Below the pieces are notes generated by a model that saw only the letters and a program-made list of their open reading frames with translations, did not search any database and was not told the origin of the DNA. Both the position numbers and the translations under genes were made by a program. Below, one piece after another: positions 1 through 14,823 of a DNA stretch of 64,000 nt. This DNA comes from Rotaria sp. Silwood1 (Eukaryota > Rotifera > Eurotatoria > Philodinida > Philodinidae), in contig CAJNOP010000044.1 of NCBI GenBank assembly GCA_905250075.1, positions 428,390-492,389 of the forward strand, given 5' to 3'. Position 1 is the first letter of the stretch; each line of letters starts with the position of its first letter.

Positions 1-3
1 TAT

Positions 4-3000
4 TCATTCACCGTCCATTTGTCCTATAACGGAGAGAACACGAATTGATTTTGTACCACGATCAATTTGTGAACATCTATCTAGTTGACAGCAAAGTATG
101 TGTATATGTGACATGACCAAGATTCATATCAATCAAACAAAAACCAAGCGCATCAATGTACAAACGATTATCGTGCAATCAAGCTGCAAATGCATAACAT
201 AGCGAAAGGTTAAAACAAAAATGAATTAAAAAACATGGCTTTATATGTATGTTTATATATATATATATGTAGTTATCATGCATGCTTGGGCAACAATATT
301 GAACTCAATTGAATATGACATTCATTAAGGGGAGGAGGGAAGGTGAGGAAGGCAGCATCGGGAAAGTAGAAATACAAAAACGAACAAGTATTAATGCGCA
401 TTACAAGCATATTGAACACAGCAGAAATAAAGCGGTAATAATTAAAAATGAGGATAAATAGGTCTAATTTGATGATGATAAAAATAGGTAAGTTAAAAAA
501 AAAAGTTAATTAAAGTTGCTGTCAACTAGATATGATTTCTTTTTAATAAATGACGAATAAAAATTTAAATTAAATCTTACTTTCTAGGTTTTGGTATTCC
601 ACAAACTGAATCATCACTATCAAAATCGGCATTCAACGGTTTTGATAAAGCTCTTCGATTATTATTTTTTCCATTAAGATTTGATGCTCGATTATTAAAT
701 GTCATTGAATCTAATGATTTATAACGAAGTAAAGCAGCTCGATTAATACGTTCAATATTAGCCGTTGACATTGATGATGTCGATGATGATGATGATAGAT
801 TTCCATCTCCTCCTCCTATTAAATCACGACTTGTTGATCGTGGCTGTCGATTACATCTACTAGTTTCATTATGATTTGTTGATGGAAAAAAAGAATTATT
901 ATTATTTTGAGTTTTTGATGAACATTCTTGATATAGATCAGCACTTTTCGAACGTTTCATTTGTTTACGTCTTTGAAAACGGCGACGGTTTTGTTGTTGT
1001 TGTTGTGGTCCATTATTAAGTAGTTCATGTTGTGATCGTTCGACCTGTTTTGTACACATTGATCCTTGAGATTGTTGATGATTATTAGTTAACGAGGTAT
1101 TGAGTTGTGTTGTTGATGAAATATATTCTCTTGGTCGATAATGGTATGAATTATGTGGTGGGGTATAATTATCGAATTGTTCATACTTATGATTATTATT
1201 ATTATTATTAACTATTGTACCATTACCATTAGGATATGTTGAAGGAGAATATGGTTGCTAGAAGAAAAAAAAAGAATATTGTTTTTATTTATTGAGAGAA
1301 AATGTTCATTTCAACAAAGAAAAATTTTCCAAATGACAAAGTTCTATTAGGATTGTGCAAATATTTACATAATCATAAAGAATTTTTGTAATAGAAAAAA
1401 AGTTCGAAAAATTTCTGTCATTTTTTTTATTTATTTTACCTTTCCAGAATAAAAATCTGCTTGTGTAGACGATCGATATTTTTGCTGAGGATTATTTATT
1501 GATGAAGCTAAACTAGTAGAACGTCCTGTATATAATGGAGTATTACTCTTGTTTAATAATCGACGTGGTGAATCTTGTGAAAGTGATTCTGATAATAATA
1601 TTGATGATGATGGAGGTGTCGCATAAGACGAAGAATTTGATAAAGTTTGAGTTATATGTGAAGGAGGAGGAGGTGGTGGTGGTGGCGGTAGTGGTTGTAA
1701 TGTTGAATATGCAGGATTCGGTACAAGAAAATCTGAATGACGAACATTAGGATGACGAATTGTACCATTAAGAGAGGCAGCTGACGATGATGTTGATGAA
1801 TTAGTGGGAGTATTTCCCATACTATTAAGTATAGGACGTGTTTTTGATGGTACTGTTGTTGTTGTTGTTGCTTGTGAAGATAATGATTGATAAAGTGGAC
1901 GAACCATATTTGTATTTATTGAATATGGTTCAACTTTGGCCACATTTTTTAAACGTGTTCTTGTCATTTGATCATGATCATTTAAACGACGAAAACGATA
2001 TGCATCATATGAAACTTCAGATGATGGCATTACACTACTACTATTTGAATAATTGAGTGAGTCAGTACTAAAATATATACATATATATATATATAAATAT
2101 AGAAAAGTAAACAAATGCTGATTGTTTTTATCTAATATAACAAGATGGAAAACAAAAGAAATAGAATTATATAATAGAAGTAATTGTTTAGATTACTTGG
2201 TTAAGACATAAAGCAAAAAAGTAATAACAACAAAAACAACAACTGACATGTCTTTGAGCATGAATAATGTCAAATAAAAAATAAATCTCTCAATCTAACA
2301 ACTGCACATAAAGAGAACGAGAAAGAGAAAGAGAGAGAAAGAAAATGTTTAGATTTGATCACACTCTCAAAAGATGTAGTAAATGAAGAGAACGAGCATA
2401 TCTGTTTCTATTTATTTTTGATTTCTGTCTTATGTTCATTTTCTTTACTATCGGTCGACAAGAAAACGAAAAAGATAAAAGATCATGATATTGTTCATAT
2501 ATAGAACAAAGAGTTTTTGAAGGAAAGAAAATGAAGAAATGTACCTTATCTCTTATCTTTTTCTTTTTGTTTCGTTCTATGCAACGAATCTTCGGGGTCA
2601 GTTATGATAACTCCTAAATATTTTTTTCGTTCTCTCTCTCTCTTTCTTTCCTTGATTTATCGATGTATTGCTAGTACAGATGATTAAAAATCGATTTGAA
2701 CATGTCCTCAATCATTACTAATCCGAAAATATTCGTTGATACTTTTGTTCATTCAAACCAATAGGAGACACTTGGTCATTCTATGTCAAGTATTTACGTA
2801 TATATTGTGAACACAAAGCATGACACGTACATAGACATTTACATATATATATATATTTATATATATTGTTAAAATAGAATGAAATATGAGAAAATGTATT
2901 AACAATAGATGAGCGAAGAATGCTGATACAGATTTACACCATTGTCTCAACTGCAAAGAAAAAGAGAATTTGACCTTGTCTGTTTCTTCATATTTTATAG

Positions 3001-6000
3001 TAACTAACAATTGATTGATGAATGCTTTTGATTGACTAATAGTTGTATATGCATGTTCAAGTTCAAGAGAGACACGATAAAAATTCATAGAACACTTCAT
3101 TTTCTTTTTCTTTTTTTTTTTGTCGAAGTAATGTAGTTAGATTGATACCTATTTCATTTTCTTATTCAGAGAAAGAATATTAAAAAAAAAAAAGAAAAGG
3201 AAATTCTCAACATCAATTTAATTGCCTAGAGCCTTGTAACATAACTATTGAATTATAGAGTTCTACAGTTACTTTCAACACTATACTTCTGAATTTTCTT
3301 CTTTCTCCTACGTCGTCATTTGCTCCAATTTATTATTTTTTAGTATACAATGAAAGACGACAAGACCTTGTGCATGGTCATCGTCATGATATGTAACTTA
3401 ATCAGTAGCAGTGTTGCTGGCGTTGAAAAACATGAACTTCGATGACAAATGATGACTGACGTATCATACGCAATAAATTATAGTTAAGAGCCACCAAGTA
3501 AATAGTAGGCGACATATTGATAATGGACAATGCATGTGGCTATGTCATTCAATTCTTATAATATAAGACAGTTATAGTACTTGATCTAACTGTCAATCAA
3601 ATAGATAAATTTATCTTTTCTTCTTTTTTTTTCTTTCTCGTTGTCACTTTTATCATTTTTATATTTATTGATAAGACAAAATGATTATTACGTACATACC
3701 TATCAAAAGCTTTTTGACTTTTAAGTATAGGTCTTTTTAATAATGGTGAAGATGTTGATACACCTTCTTGATTAATTGTTTTTGGTTTAATTAAATCATC
3801 ACTTGGTATATTATGTATTTGTGATTCAATTGATTTTGAATTAGGAACTTTTTGAACAAGTGAAGATGATAATGATAATACATCTGATTTATTTACACTT
3901 GTTCCATGTGTATTTAAATTTCGATTAAGATTTGATTCAATTGAATTTATTTTTTGTTGTTTACTTATTGGTGAATTTATTAAATCAAGTGATGATGATT
4001 TTGTATTAAATAATTGTTTAAGTTTTTCAACACATGAACCAGTTGTAATTGATGAAGAATTTTCATGAATATCATCATCATCTTCATCATTATTATTTTT
4101 GGTTCCAATTGAATTTTTATTTTGATCATGTAATGTTTGATAAGATTCTTTTTCCTGTTGTGGATTAACATTTGTATATGGTGAAGGAGATCGAACAGGA
4201 AACGTAGGTGTTGTTGGTGGTGGTGGTATAATTGAAGCAGAATTATCATTTTGTAAACGCAAGTCCCATTCAGATTTACTTATTGCTGCACAAACTCTTT
4301 TTGTACCAGTTGTAATTAATGGTTGATAAGTAATTGCATTTTCAGTTGGTATAATTGATGATGTCGGCGGAGCATATGGTTCAATTTCAATAGTTAATGG
4401 TTCAGTTTTTGTCAATGGAACATTAAAATCAGTACGTAATGTTGGTGCTGTATATTTAAGAATTGATCGAATTGAAGAATTTGTTTTATTTGATGATGAT
4501 GGTGATGGTTCCGGTTCATCAATTGCTTGTTGATGTTGAAGACGATGTGTTGATGATTGTTTTACTGAATTTTTATCATTATGTACTAAATTTGATGTTA
4601 ACTGTGATAAATGTGTGCATGATAATGAAGAAAGATTTAATGGTAATGATGATTTTGCTTTTTGAGGAACTTCTTGAAATGCTGCTCGTCGATTATTTTC
4701 AAGTGAACGACGATTTTGTATACCAACAATATTTGCACCTACGGGATCATAACGACGAATTAAACGAAGTACATTTGAATCCGTCATTATTGTTGAATTA
4801 TGATTATTGCCATCTTCACCAGCTGATGATGAAGAAGGCATTCTTCTAGATCCATTATCATCATCCTAAAATATATAGATATCTATATATACAAATAAAT
4901 TATAACCTTGAATGAGTTGTAAGAATGTGTATGATGCATGTCGCGTGGTAGTATGCTTTATACTCAATAGCATATGGAACAAAGAAGAGACTAGAAAGAA
5001 TCTTGTTCGTCCATCTGTCTTCTTTTTTTCACACGACAAATAACTTTGCATCGATAAGCAACAGAGAAAAAAAAACGAGAGAATGTAAAAGAGAATAGCA
5101 TAAAGAAGAGAAAAGAAAAGAAGACGAAGAAGACAAGAATTCTAAGTATCTTACATATACATATATAGATTGTTATAATGATTAGACACATGCACATCCA
5201 GCAGAGTATAGTACCAATAGTTGTCGAAAGCAAGAAGCAAAAGCGCCCCACTATCATCATTATTCATTATCATATTGTCCTTTTGCTCGCATCTGTAAAA
5301 AGTATAGTTGTTGAAAGAACAAGCTCGGTATTGCGTCCCTGAACTGTTTGAGCTTTCTTGTCGACTATATACTCAATGATGTCTTATAGAACAAATAGAA
5401 ATAAGGCCAAGAAAAAAAAAACTCAAGCAGAACAAAAAAAGACATAGACATACAAAAAGAAATAAGAAAAGTTTAATAAATTTTTTTTTTAAATTTACCG
5501 TTAGAATAAATGATAATGGAACTTTATTTCCAGTTTTTGTGATTATTAGTGGTTTAACTTGTTGTGATTGTTTTGGAACGTAACGATAACCTATCTGACT
5601 CTCGTTTGTTTTATTAGAAGTCAAAATAGTATTATTTTTAATATTATTATTATTATTATTATTTTTCTCAGTTTTTATCACTTGAATTGGTACAGAAACA
5701 GTACCCACATTTGCCGATGTTGTAGATGAAGAAGGAGAAGAAGAAGATAATGATGATGTTATCACAGTACTAACAACTATTGGTGTATTATTACTAGTAA
5801 TATTGACAGGAATCGAGCGACGCAATTGTTTCTAGAATTATATACAGTCAATGAATAAAAACAATGTCTATATACTATATGTATTTTTATACATATATAT
5901 ATACCTGATCAAAAGAAATATTATTCATAGGTGATGGAGATTTTTTCTTAATAATAACCATTGGTGAAGCTGAAGATATTGTTGAAAATCTTCGACGTCC

Positions 6001-6411
6001 ATTTGTAATCAATGGACGAAAATCCATTTGTTTAGTTTGAATATTTTTTGATAATGGTGAATGAAAACATGTTGAAGAAATATTTGGAGATGTTAAAGGT
6101 TTTTGTATAATGGGTTTATCATATGCTTGATTACTCACTGAACAACGTACAGTAGGTTCTGGTGCAGTTATATGTGTTATTGTATATCGTCGTTTTAATC
6201 GTTCTTCTTTTTCAATTGGTATAGATTTTGTTTTTTTCATTATCGATAAATTATCACAATCAGATCTTGAGGTTGATGAATATAATTTATTCGACAGATC
6301 ATATGTACTATTCAATGAATTTGTATTATTTCTCATAATAATTTTAGGTTGTTGTTGAAAATTGATCATCAAATGATCATAGATAGTAGACGATGATGAT
6401 GTTGGTGACAT
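4..6411 (-). CDS. Large Ser/Asn-rich low-complexity protein, function unknown
   Basis: Minus-strand gene. Exons in transcript order: 6411-5905, 5831-5499, 4865-3700, 2067-1440, 1257-581, 76-4. All have GT..AG junctions and the frame stays open (about 1127 residues). I see no known domain. The protein is rich in Ser, Asn, Thr and Pro, with a proline run (PPPPPPPPP) in exon 4, Asn and Gln runs, and basic patches such as QNRRRFQRRKQMKRSKS. Short segments look less random, for example SNVLRLIRRYDPVGANIVG at the start of exon 3 and SCVEKLKQLFNTKSSSLDL later; these could be conserved docking or phosphorylation sites. Start: the ATG at 6411 lies 15 bases inside an exon whose acceptor is at 6427-6428, so a 5' exon exists upstream and the true start could be further up. 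End: an in-frame TAA at 579-577 overlaps a good donor (GTAAGA), so the gene either stops at 577 or splices on to 76-4. A scaffold or cytoskeletal regulator is possible, but that is a guess. Confidence 0.7.
77..580 (-). other. Putative last intron, or 3' flank, of the low-complexity gene
   Basis: If the donor at 580-579 is used, this 504 bp stretch is an intron ending at the acceptor at 78-77. If the overlapping TAA is the stop, it is 3' UTR and flank. It holds AT-rich simple sequence and no other coding signal. Confidence 0.4.
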
Positions 6412-6426
6412 ATTGATTGTAGAAAT

Positions 6427-9400
6427 CTATAAAAAATACGAGAACTCAAATAGTGGAATGTGACTGACAACGACAATTATGAAGTAGAAAAAAAAAGTGG
6501 CAACACTCGTTGATGTCGTCTCTATTTGACTTTACTGATATTTAAAGTCATCATCACACATGAAGAACGAAAAATGGACGAGCAAAGTAGAGTGAGCAAA
6601 AAAAGGAAGAAAAAAGAGGATGTATATATATATGCACATGCACATAAGCATACTTCCCTTCAGGCAAAAAACGGTGCCAGAATAGCATTACTCTATTGTT
6701 AAACTGTTCGATTTAGTTAAAATTTTATCCGCTTAAATGGCTATACTACTATTGAATGTTATTATTTGCCTGCGAATATCTTTCTTTTCTATGAAGCTTA
6801 GCAATAGGAATATACACACAAGTATTGAAAAAGGAAAGGTAAAATGAAGAACAAAAAATGGGCTAAGAGTCACAAATTGAAAGACAATACACTGACACAC
6901 GATAAAAGAGCGAGAAACAGTCACACAAAATCAACATACATATGCATACGATGAGAGTCTTACTTAGTCAAATTGAATTGATGAGAAATATTTAATGTAT
7001 TCATTTAGAAACGACGACTGTAATTATTATTATTTAATGATTTTAATCTAGCAGATGATAAAATATAAAATAAAACAGGTGTTCAAACACTTTTTTCTTT
7101 TTTTTTTTGTTTCGAGATTGAATGTTATGTAAAAACAAAAGAAAACAAGAGATGAAACGAGTAAGAGAATTCATTCGGCAGCAACATCTTAAAAGGGATT
7201 AGTCGAATGATAGGTTTACTATAATGTACTATACAATCAACATGAATAGCAAACTGCTTAGAAAGGGAGAAAGAAGAGGAATATATCCTTCGTGTGCACA
7301 TTTACTACCTACGCATGTCAATGTTGTAACATAGGTCCTCCAACTTAAATTCAATTTATATCAAAACGACAAGATGATGTAGGCGTATGTATATGTTATA
7401 TACGCTGTATGTGTCTTGATCAACAAATTAATATTTTTCTTTTTCTTCTTCGATTTGCAGTTTCATTTTACAGACAGAGAAGATTACACGATTATTTTAA
7501 TCAATGTCACATGAAACTAAACAATGCATGAAAAATTACAACACATCTATATATTAGAGAAATTTTTCTAATAAGATTTTTATGTGATGATAAATGATAA
7601 GAATTGACATGTTACTTTCTCTCTTCCTCTCTCTCATTTATGCCTACATGATAACCTTGGATTGTTAAAGATAAAAATAATACCTTGGAGTTTATCGAAC
7701 CGAATCACGAATGCATCTGTAGTTTTGCTTCATGACCATCGGTTATATAGAAAGTTACTTTTTTTTCTCCTATTGTCTTGTAATATGAAATTGTTAACTA
7801 ACATTCTAATTCAAGAAAAGAAAACGTCCTTCAAAGAGAAAAAAAGATTTCACAGCATGTAAGTAGACATATAAATAATTTAGATCGTATGCCACCTTCT
7901 TGTTTAGAATGGTTAATGAGATAACAAACTCATTTGATTACTCTATTCTTCATTCAGTTCTTACTTACACTTGTATGTATTGTCTATTGACATGACATTT
8001 GGTTGCATGACAATGTACAGCTACTGCATTACTATTGCTTATACATTGTCGACTCTCTCATGATTGTAATTACTAGTAATGGTATATTTATGAAGAAGAG
8101 AAGTATATAATACCTGTATATCAATTAGTATTCTGATAGATATGAATAGCACTAACCTATATTGTATAGAGATAGTAGAGTATGTGATGAAGGGTTATCG
8201 ACGACGAGGTCGAGCAAAAGATATATATTTTGTTGAGTTGCTATTTAGGTTGGCATCGTTTTCTCATCTTCTTTTTCTCATTGCAACAAGCGATGAATGA
8301 ATCAATCATGCGCGTAATAAGAATACATATATATTCTCGAACGCAAGCGAAATTATATATGCGCAAGATGAAAGTTGGTCAAAATAGCAACAAATAAAAA
8401 GACGCATGTCCAAGTATTATATTAGACTGTTTCTCATTTACACTTTATTAATGTTCTTCTTACTTGTTGTAATGGTCGGATAGGCAAGTCATCAAATCAC
8501 TAGTCTATTTATGATCGGTAAATGTCTCGATTCTCTTTTCTTTTCAATAAATCTTCATGTATTATCATGTAACAACTCAAGGATTGATCAGTGTCGTGTA
8601 CATAAATCAACCTCAATGCCTAACAATTTCGTCTCGTCTATGTCTTCACTATTATACTTTACTCCTTTTCATTTGTATCGATGATAGACCATGTATATGT
8701 TCATTCACTTTTTTCCTTATCGGTGACGTGAACACATATATATACAAAGTATCATACATACGTGCGACGAGCGAAAGAAAGAGACAGCAAGCGAATGCAT
8801 GTTATAACAGAAAGTGAGAAGGTCTAATCAATAGGGTTTGTAGTAAACGACGAAGGTGCTGAATGACCTTCCCTTGTACAGATTCCATTTATAGGCAGGC
8901 GCAAAAAACGAGAAGATGATTGGCATCTCTCACACATAGGGTATGTCATGAGGATTACGCAAGTGATGTGTCGTCGGCACACAAGTGTTGATGAAGAAAT
9001 ATACATATATACGGATGATGTGCTGTTCTTGATAAACGAACATATGTGCACAGGGTTTTTTACAATCCAATCTGATCTGTTACAAGGTTAACTTAATAAT
9101 AACTTTCATCAAAACTTATCGATCTGATACAATAGTCTCGTTTTTTTTATTTATTGTTCAATAATTTATTACATGCTCATTACTTACTTATAAAACTTCT
9201 GTGAATATACATATATATATATGTGTGTGTCTATTTCTTTTCTTTTTAACATTTAGATTTAATACATAATCATATTCCACTGTAATTATTTTATATATTC
9301 TTTGAACGATTTATTTTTTAGTTCATAGATCTATAATTTATCAAGAGGAGGCTTTGATCAATATTATTCAAGCATCACTTGTTATCTAACATCATTTTAT

Positions 9401-12400
9401 GGATCAATAAGATCGTATATAAAAAAAGGAAATGTAGATGTATGTAGTAGTATTTAACTAGATTCACATATGGATTTATTCTTTTCAATGATTAGAACCA
9501 TTATTAATCATTTTACTATTCTCTAAATCGACTCAATTTAACTTACAAATACAATAACTTGATTTATTGTATCATTCAATTTTTAATTCATAAATAGTTC
9601 ACTTATTTGACTATTATAATTAAGATATTGATTTTAATATCGATTGACTCTTTAATTGATGATAAAAATTCTATCAAAAGAAATCGTGATAGTCCTTGAA
9701 TGAGAAAAAGAATGCAAATACCTCGATATCTTTTGTTTGAAGAGTGTAAAATAACTGATAGAGTGCCTGGCTCAAGTGAGTCATCAAATAAATTATATGA
9801 TGTTGCAAATAACTGAAACAATGTGATCTGATAAATATAACTCTTAATAAGATGGAGAAAAATAAGAACACAAAAAAAATTCTCTGTAAAACGAAAGATA
9901 AAATAGAAATATTTATTGAGAATAAAAAAATGATTTTATGATTCTCTTTTTTATTTCTTTCTATTTTTATCCCACGTTCCAATTCATTAAGTCCTTCGTA
10001 TTTCAACACATGAACAAAATGATTTGAACACTTTGATAAGATGTCATTTTTAATCACACGCATGAATAGTTCTCTTACAAATTGAACAATTTAACAAGTC
10101 GATTGGATAAAGCAATACTAATTTTGTACCATTCAATTTTTTTACTGTAGTATGTGCTACAGTCTTCATCTGCTTAGAGTATGAATCAAATTGAAAAATT
10201 TTATACCAAAAGAACATCTAATTATTGCTTGAAATTGTAATATGACTATTTTTATGAACATTATCGTTATCTGCATGTCCATCATAAAAAAAAACGGTAT
10301 ATTCAATGAGATATTGTGCTTGCTTTGTGACGAAACATGAGTAAAGATGAGATGTTATTCTTGGCATTTTAAATACACTAGAGTTGAGATTCACACTTTT
10401 CAATATTCATTTCAATCTTTCACAATGACATCATATATTCTGTTTGATAATTAGAAAATACAGTCGTAAACAATAAAGAAATAAATTTCTTTGATTTTAT
10501 TTTAGAATAAATTGTACCATGCGAGAGAGAAGTACGATAACTGAATAAATTTCAAATCAAACACTTGATCATTTAATAAAATAAACTTTTCGATTTAGAC
10601 ATAAAGCCAAATGTAAATATAGACACAAAAAATCATTCGTGAAAGTAAGGCCTACAGTTTACATCATCGATTTGTTTGTTCCAGTTCACTTATTATCAAT
10701 CAATTTATTTCAAACATTTTTAGAAATATTATCTGAATTTATGCTTCAATGGAAGTTCTTTGCTAAGAGCACATAGACCTTGAGAAACATTCATATTTCA
10801 ATGCTATTCGTCTGATTCTTTACCACATAACTTTCATTTTTTTAATGTCAAATACAAAAGTAGTATTGTTCGTTAGCTGTTGTGATAAATCATCCTTGAT
10901 GATTAATAAGCGTATTATATTTTAGGTAGCCGTGAAATACGAAACCTATTTTGTTATTGAACATAGTAAGTAACAATGTAAGTAAATAAACAAGTTTGTC
11001 GATGAAAATTGATGCATTGCAAACGAATTATTATCAACAAAGAATATGTCAAAGTCATTTTTATTTGACGATCATTGAAGTGCTTTGTTGTCAATAAAAG
11101 AGATTTTATCAAATGATTAATAAGGATACATATAAAAATATTTTTTTTTATAATTCATAAAGTTCGAACACTCTCAATGACAAGAGCTAAAACTCGACAT
11201 CTGTTAATGACTGATAAAATATTCTGGAAATCAAATCATTAATAATTATCAGAAAAAACCAATAGTCAATTCAAGTTATTAAAACTTCAATGATTTCAGA
11301 AGACCTTTCTTATTTTCTTTCCAAAAACTTAGAAAGAAGTCATCTGACAAACAATCTATCTTGTTCCGTATCATATTTCATCTGATATCATCTTAACTAT
11401 CAAGACTTTTCAACAGCTGCTTGAAAATATTGCTCGTAATTAATCATTGACATAATAACATGCACAGACACAGATGCATTACCATTTCAATTCATCGTTA
11501 CACATTATTGGCATCAAGCAGTGACAGTAATGGCGAAAACAAATTTATTTTGCCCTTTATACAACTATATCTCTATAGTTAAGGTCATTCTGTAGAAAGA
11601 AAAACATCAAATTTTATGAAACTACATATAATTTTGGATTTTCATCGAGTATAATATAAATGCACTAAATGATCTTAAGAAATTGATATATGTCTATGTG
11701 CATCATAAAATCTAAAAGTGTGAGAATAAAAGTTATACAATATTTTCAACAATCGACATAAACTTTGATTGATTAACAACCGAAGAAGTTTACAAGATTG
11801 ATTATTTAAAGATAACGATTGCTTATATCGATGAAGATATGAAGATCACAATGGTTTAACAGTTTATGTGTGTACTTTCAAATCTTTTTTTTTGACTCAT
11901 GATAATTGAAAGAATACTGTAGTTATCAGATGAATTAATAAAAATTATAATCATAATTTGAAATTATTCAGAAAATATTCAAACTCTATTATCCAGATTG
12001 AAACGACGTATACTAACTAATTTTGATCAACGTGTACTAAAAATTTATGAAGAAGTAGAAACAATACTAAGTATTTGTTCATTTCGTATGCACTGTAGAT
12101 CGACGCACAACGTCTCTTATGTTTTGTATTGAGAAAATAATACAGCTACTTTTATCTCAATGTACGAAATATGTAAATCAACTTTCTATTCTATTTATAA
12201 AACAATATAACCTTGAGCATTGATATCATTTTCATCGATTGTGATTTTTGAAGATATATATTAGAAATAATATGAAACAAGCCTTTTGTTTTATGTAATT
12301 CATCCCTAATACATTAAATTATTGTGTTTGCATTAGAACAATATTGAAAGGGATGACTTCAATATAAAATCTCCATTAGAATGCCGACGGAATGTTCTGT

Positions 12401-13992
12401 AAATCATTAACATTATACATTTAAACATATTGTATGCATCTACGAGATCAATTTACCATGAAACTACATTAATCGACATTTTTACTGTGTTTTCTTTGCA
12501 GAGACTTATTTTTTTCTTATCTATCAATCGAGATTCTCTTTACATATACTCAAACATAAGACTTTTATTTGAAACACAGATCTTGACTTTGTGGTAAAAT
12601 TCATGTTAAGTGAATCTTACTATTTTCTTGCCTTATTATTTTTGCTGCAATTTAAGGTTTTAACAAAATACACAAATACAAAAAAAAACTAGAGCAAAAG
12701 TACGTCCAATGTCAAATACTATTTCAGATGAAATTGATAAAAAATTAAATAGACAACACATACAATTATAACTAACAAAAGCATTATAGTAGTCATGCTA
12801 TAAATCTAACTTGTTTATCTAAAGAAACACAAAGGTGAAACAAATAATAGAAGTAATCAATTTACATTAAAAATATTCATCGATTATTATTATTTATCTT
12901 CTTGATATTTAGCATCTATAATTGATAACGATTGATCTGTCATCGATAGCCTCTGTTTTGACAATGTCGGTTCTGCCAACTTTTTTATAATCCATTATAA
13001 ATTCTACTTAATAACAGATCAACAAATGCACTTTCTCCATCTAATATGTGCAATTACATGATACTGATATGTAAATGGTAGAATATCTTAGCTCAAGATT
13101 TAAGTATTTCATAAATAAATTCATTGTCAAGCCTATTTCAGGTCAACTCATTCTGATTTCAAGTAGAACACGATTAGATCTATTAATTACATACCTTATT
13201 CATTAGATTCCAGCGAATCATCAATGGAAAAAAAAATGCTAATTAGTTCTCTGTGCACATGCATTAGTGGGTTTTCTATAGTAAAAATTGACATGACGCG
13301 TCTACGAATTAATTGATGGTACTTCCTATTTTAACAAATGAAATATGAAGTTTATAGAATTTGATGAGTTATATTTTCAAAAATATCATTGGTATTATTT
13401 AAATCGACTGATGGAAAAATCATAAAGGATTTAACACAAACCAGGATAGTTTCTAGATTTTTTTTTCATTAATTAGCATTTTTGTCTGAAATCGGTGAAT
13501 GGTTTTTTGGAAAAAAATTTCTGAAGTTGATAGAGTTCATCGTATTCTACTTGCAACTAATAGAAACTGAATTCGAATTGGCCTGAAATCAAATCTATTC
13601 AGGAAATACTCGAATCCTGACACCGGATATCCTATCATCTTAATTAGCATCGTACACTATAGAAAAAAAAAACATTTTTTGCAGATTATGTTCTTTTGAA
13701 TCTTATATATTATTCTAGACATGACAACATTAGTTGAACTATGAATTCAACCATAATTACTTTTTGAATTATTACGCACAAAGATTTGAATAATCAATGA
13801 CGTTTTCTTTTTAAATTTTAACTGTAACAAAAGAGATGTCGCAATTCACTGATTTATTGATCTATTTAAGTTTGTCCATTGGTTATTCTTGTTCTTGAAA
13901 TATATCTATCAGTAAAGTCTTTGTTTTCTCTTTTGCTCTTTCATCAAATATTATTATTATTATTATTACAACAAGACACGAAAATAATAATT
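6427..13992. other. Gene-poor stretch of 7.6 kb
   Basis: This is AT-rich sequence between the upstream exon boundary of the low-complexity gene and TIPIN. Open frames in it are short, lack matching splice sites and have no recognisable motif. It probably contains the promoter and 5' UTR exon of the minus-strand gene. The only coding-like material I see is at 11971-12174, listed separately. I found no obvious terminal repeats. Confidence 0.5.
11971..12174 (+). pseudogene. Exon-like remnant, unknown family
   Basis: Two adjacent coding-looking blocks. The first (11971-12070) reads ENIQTLLSRLKRRILTNF and continues to YEEVETIL, preceded by an acceptor-like AG and followed by GTATTTG. The second (about 12099-12170) includes RRTTSLMFCIEKIIQLLL and ends at CTKY before GTAAAT. 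Joining them would need a 28 nt intron, shorter than any confident intron here, and no further exons with open frames were found nearby. This looks like a decayed gene or an unrecognised small gene. I do not recognise the family. Confidence 0.25.
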
Positions 13993-14823
13993 ATGGATAT
14001 CGATTTAGTTAATGATCTTCGACGAGAAGATGATGATGATGATGAAAGTGATGAAAATAATGAAAAACTTAAAAGAGATGATAGCGATAATGAAGAATCA
14101 AAAAAGACTGATGTTGAAACTGTTATGAAAAAAGCTAATGAAGTGGTAAAAAAAAAAGTTACACGACGTCCTCGACCAAAATTGGATGTTGATCGGTAAA
14201 TAAATTTTTACCTTCTTATATGAAAAAAAAAACTTTGTTTTTTGTTCCATTATCAAATTTAGATTAATAGGGCCTAGAGGACTTAATGAATTATGTACTC
14301 TATTTAAAGATGACAAATTTAAAGGCAAAGGTTATGAAGTAAGTTAATAATTGACAATAATATGTTGTTATTTTTTATTCGGATTATCAAAATCTACGCA
14401 GTTTGTTGATCTTGATACATTAATGCATAAATTTGAATATTGGGCACATCGTCTTGTACCACATATGGCTTTTGATGATTTTATTGAAAAAGCTGAAAAT
14501 CTTGGCGGTAAAAAACCAGTTAAAGTATGTAAATTAATCATACTCATTTCACTTTAAATACGTTTCATTTTTCTTTATCTAAAGAATGCTCTTCAACATT
14601 TACGTGAGAAGTTAAATATTTACACACTTTCGGACAATGATAAACAAGCTGATCATACATTAGTAATTGAAATTTGATCAAAGAAAACATAACCATATTT
14701 TATTATTTTCTATTCTCATTTTTTTAGCTCGATTTATTACCAAGTATTGATCCTGAAAATGATAACAATACTAATAATAATAACATTCCAGATAATGATG
14801 AATTAAATGAATTATTTCAATAA
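13993..14823 (+). CDS. TIPIN: TIPIN, Timeless-interacting protein (Swi3/Csm3 family)
   Basis: Exons 13993-14195, 14263-14338, 14402-14524, 14585-14662, 14728-14823; 191 residues, all junctions in frame. TIPIN binds Timeless (Tof1/Swi1 in yeasts) in the nucleus, forming the fork protection complex that stabilises stalled replication forks and supports S-phase checkpoint signalling. An acidic and basic N-terminus is followed by the Swi3 domain at about residues 58-150. Seen directly: RPRPKLDVDRLIGPRGLNEL, then FKGKGYE, then LMHKFEYWAHRLVPHMAF and DDFIEKAENLGGKKPVK, which match the family core. The C-terminus is a short acidic, Asn-rich tail. The frame is open upstream to 13879 but that part is a hydrophobic, non-conserved run, so I chose ATG 13993 (MDIDLVND). 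The protein is shorter than vertebrate TIPIN, mainly in the C-terminal tail. It faces CRTC tail to tail. Confidence 0.93.

Noticed and set aside
1535..2056. Plus-strand open frames opposite the low-complexity gene
   Set aside because: They are translations of the complement of Ser/Asn/Gln codons (Val, Leu, Met runs) and have no own start or splice context.
2786..3100. Minus-strand open frame of 104 codons inside an intron
   Set aside because: Hydrophobic AT-biased sequence with no splice sites in phase with the surrounding gene.
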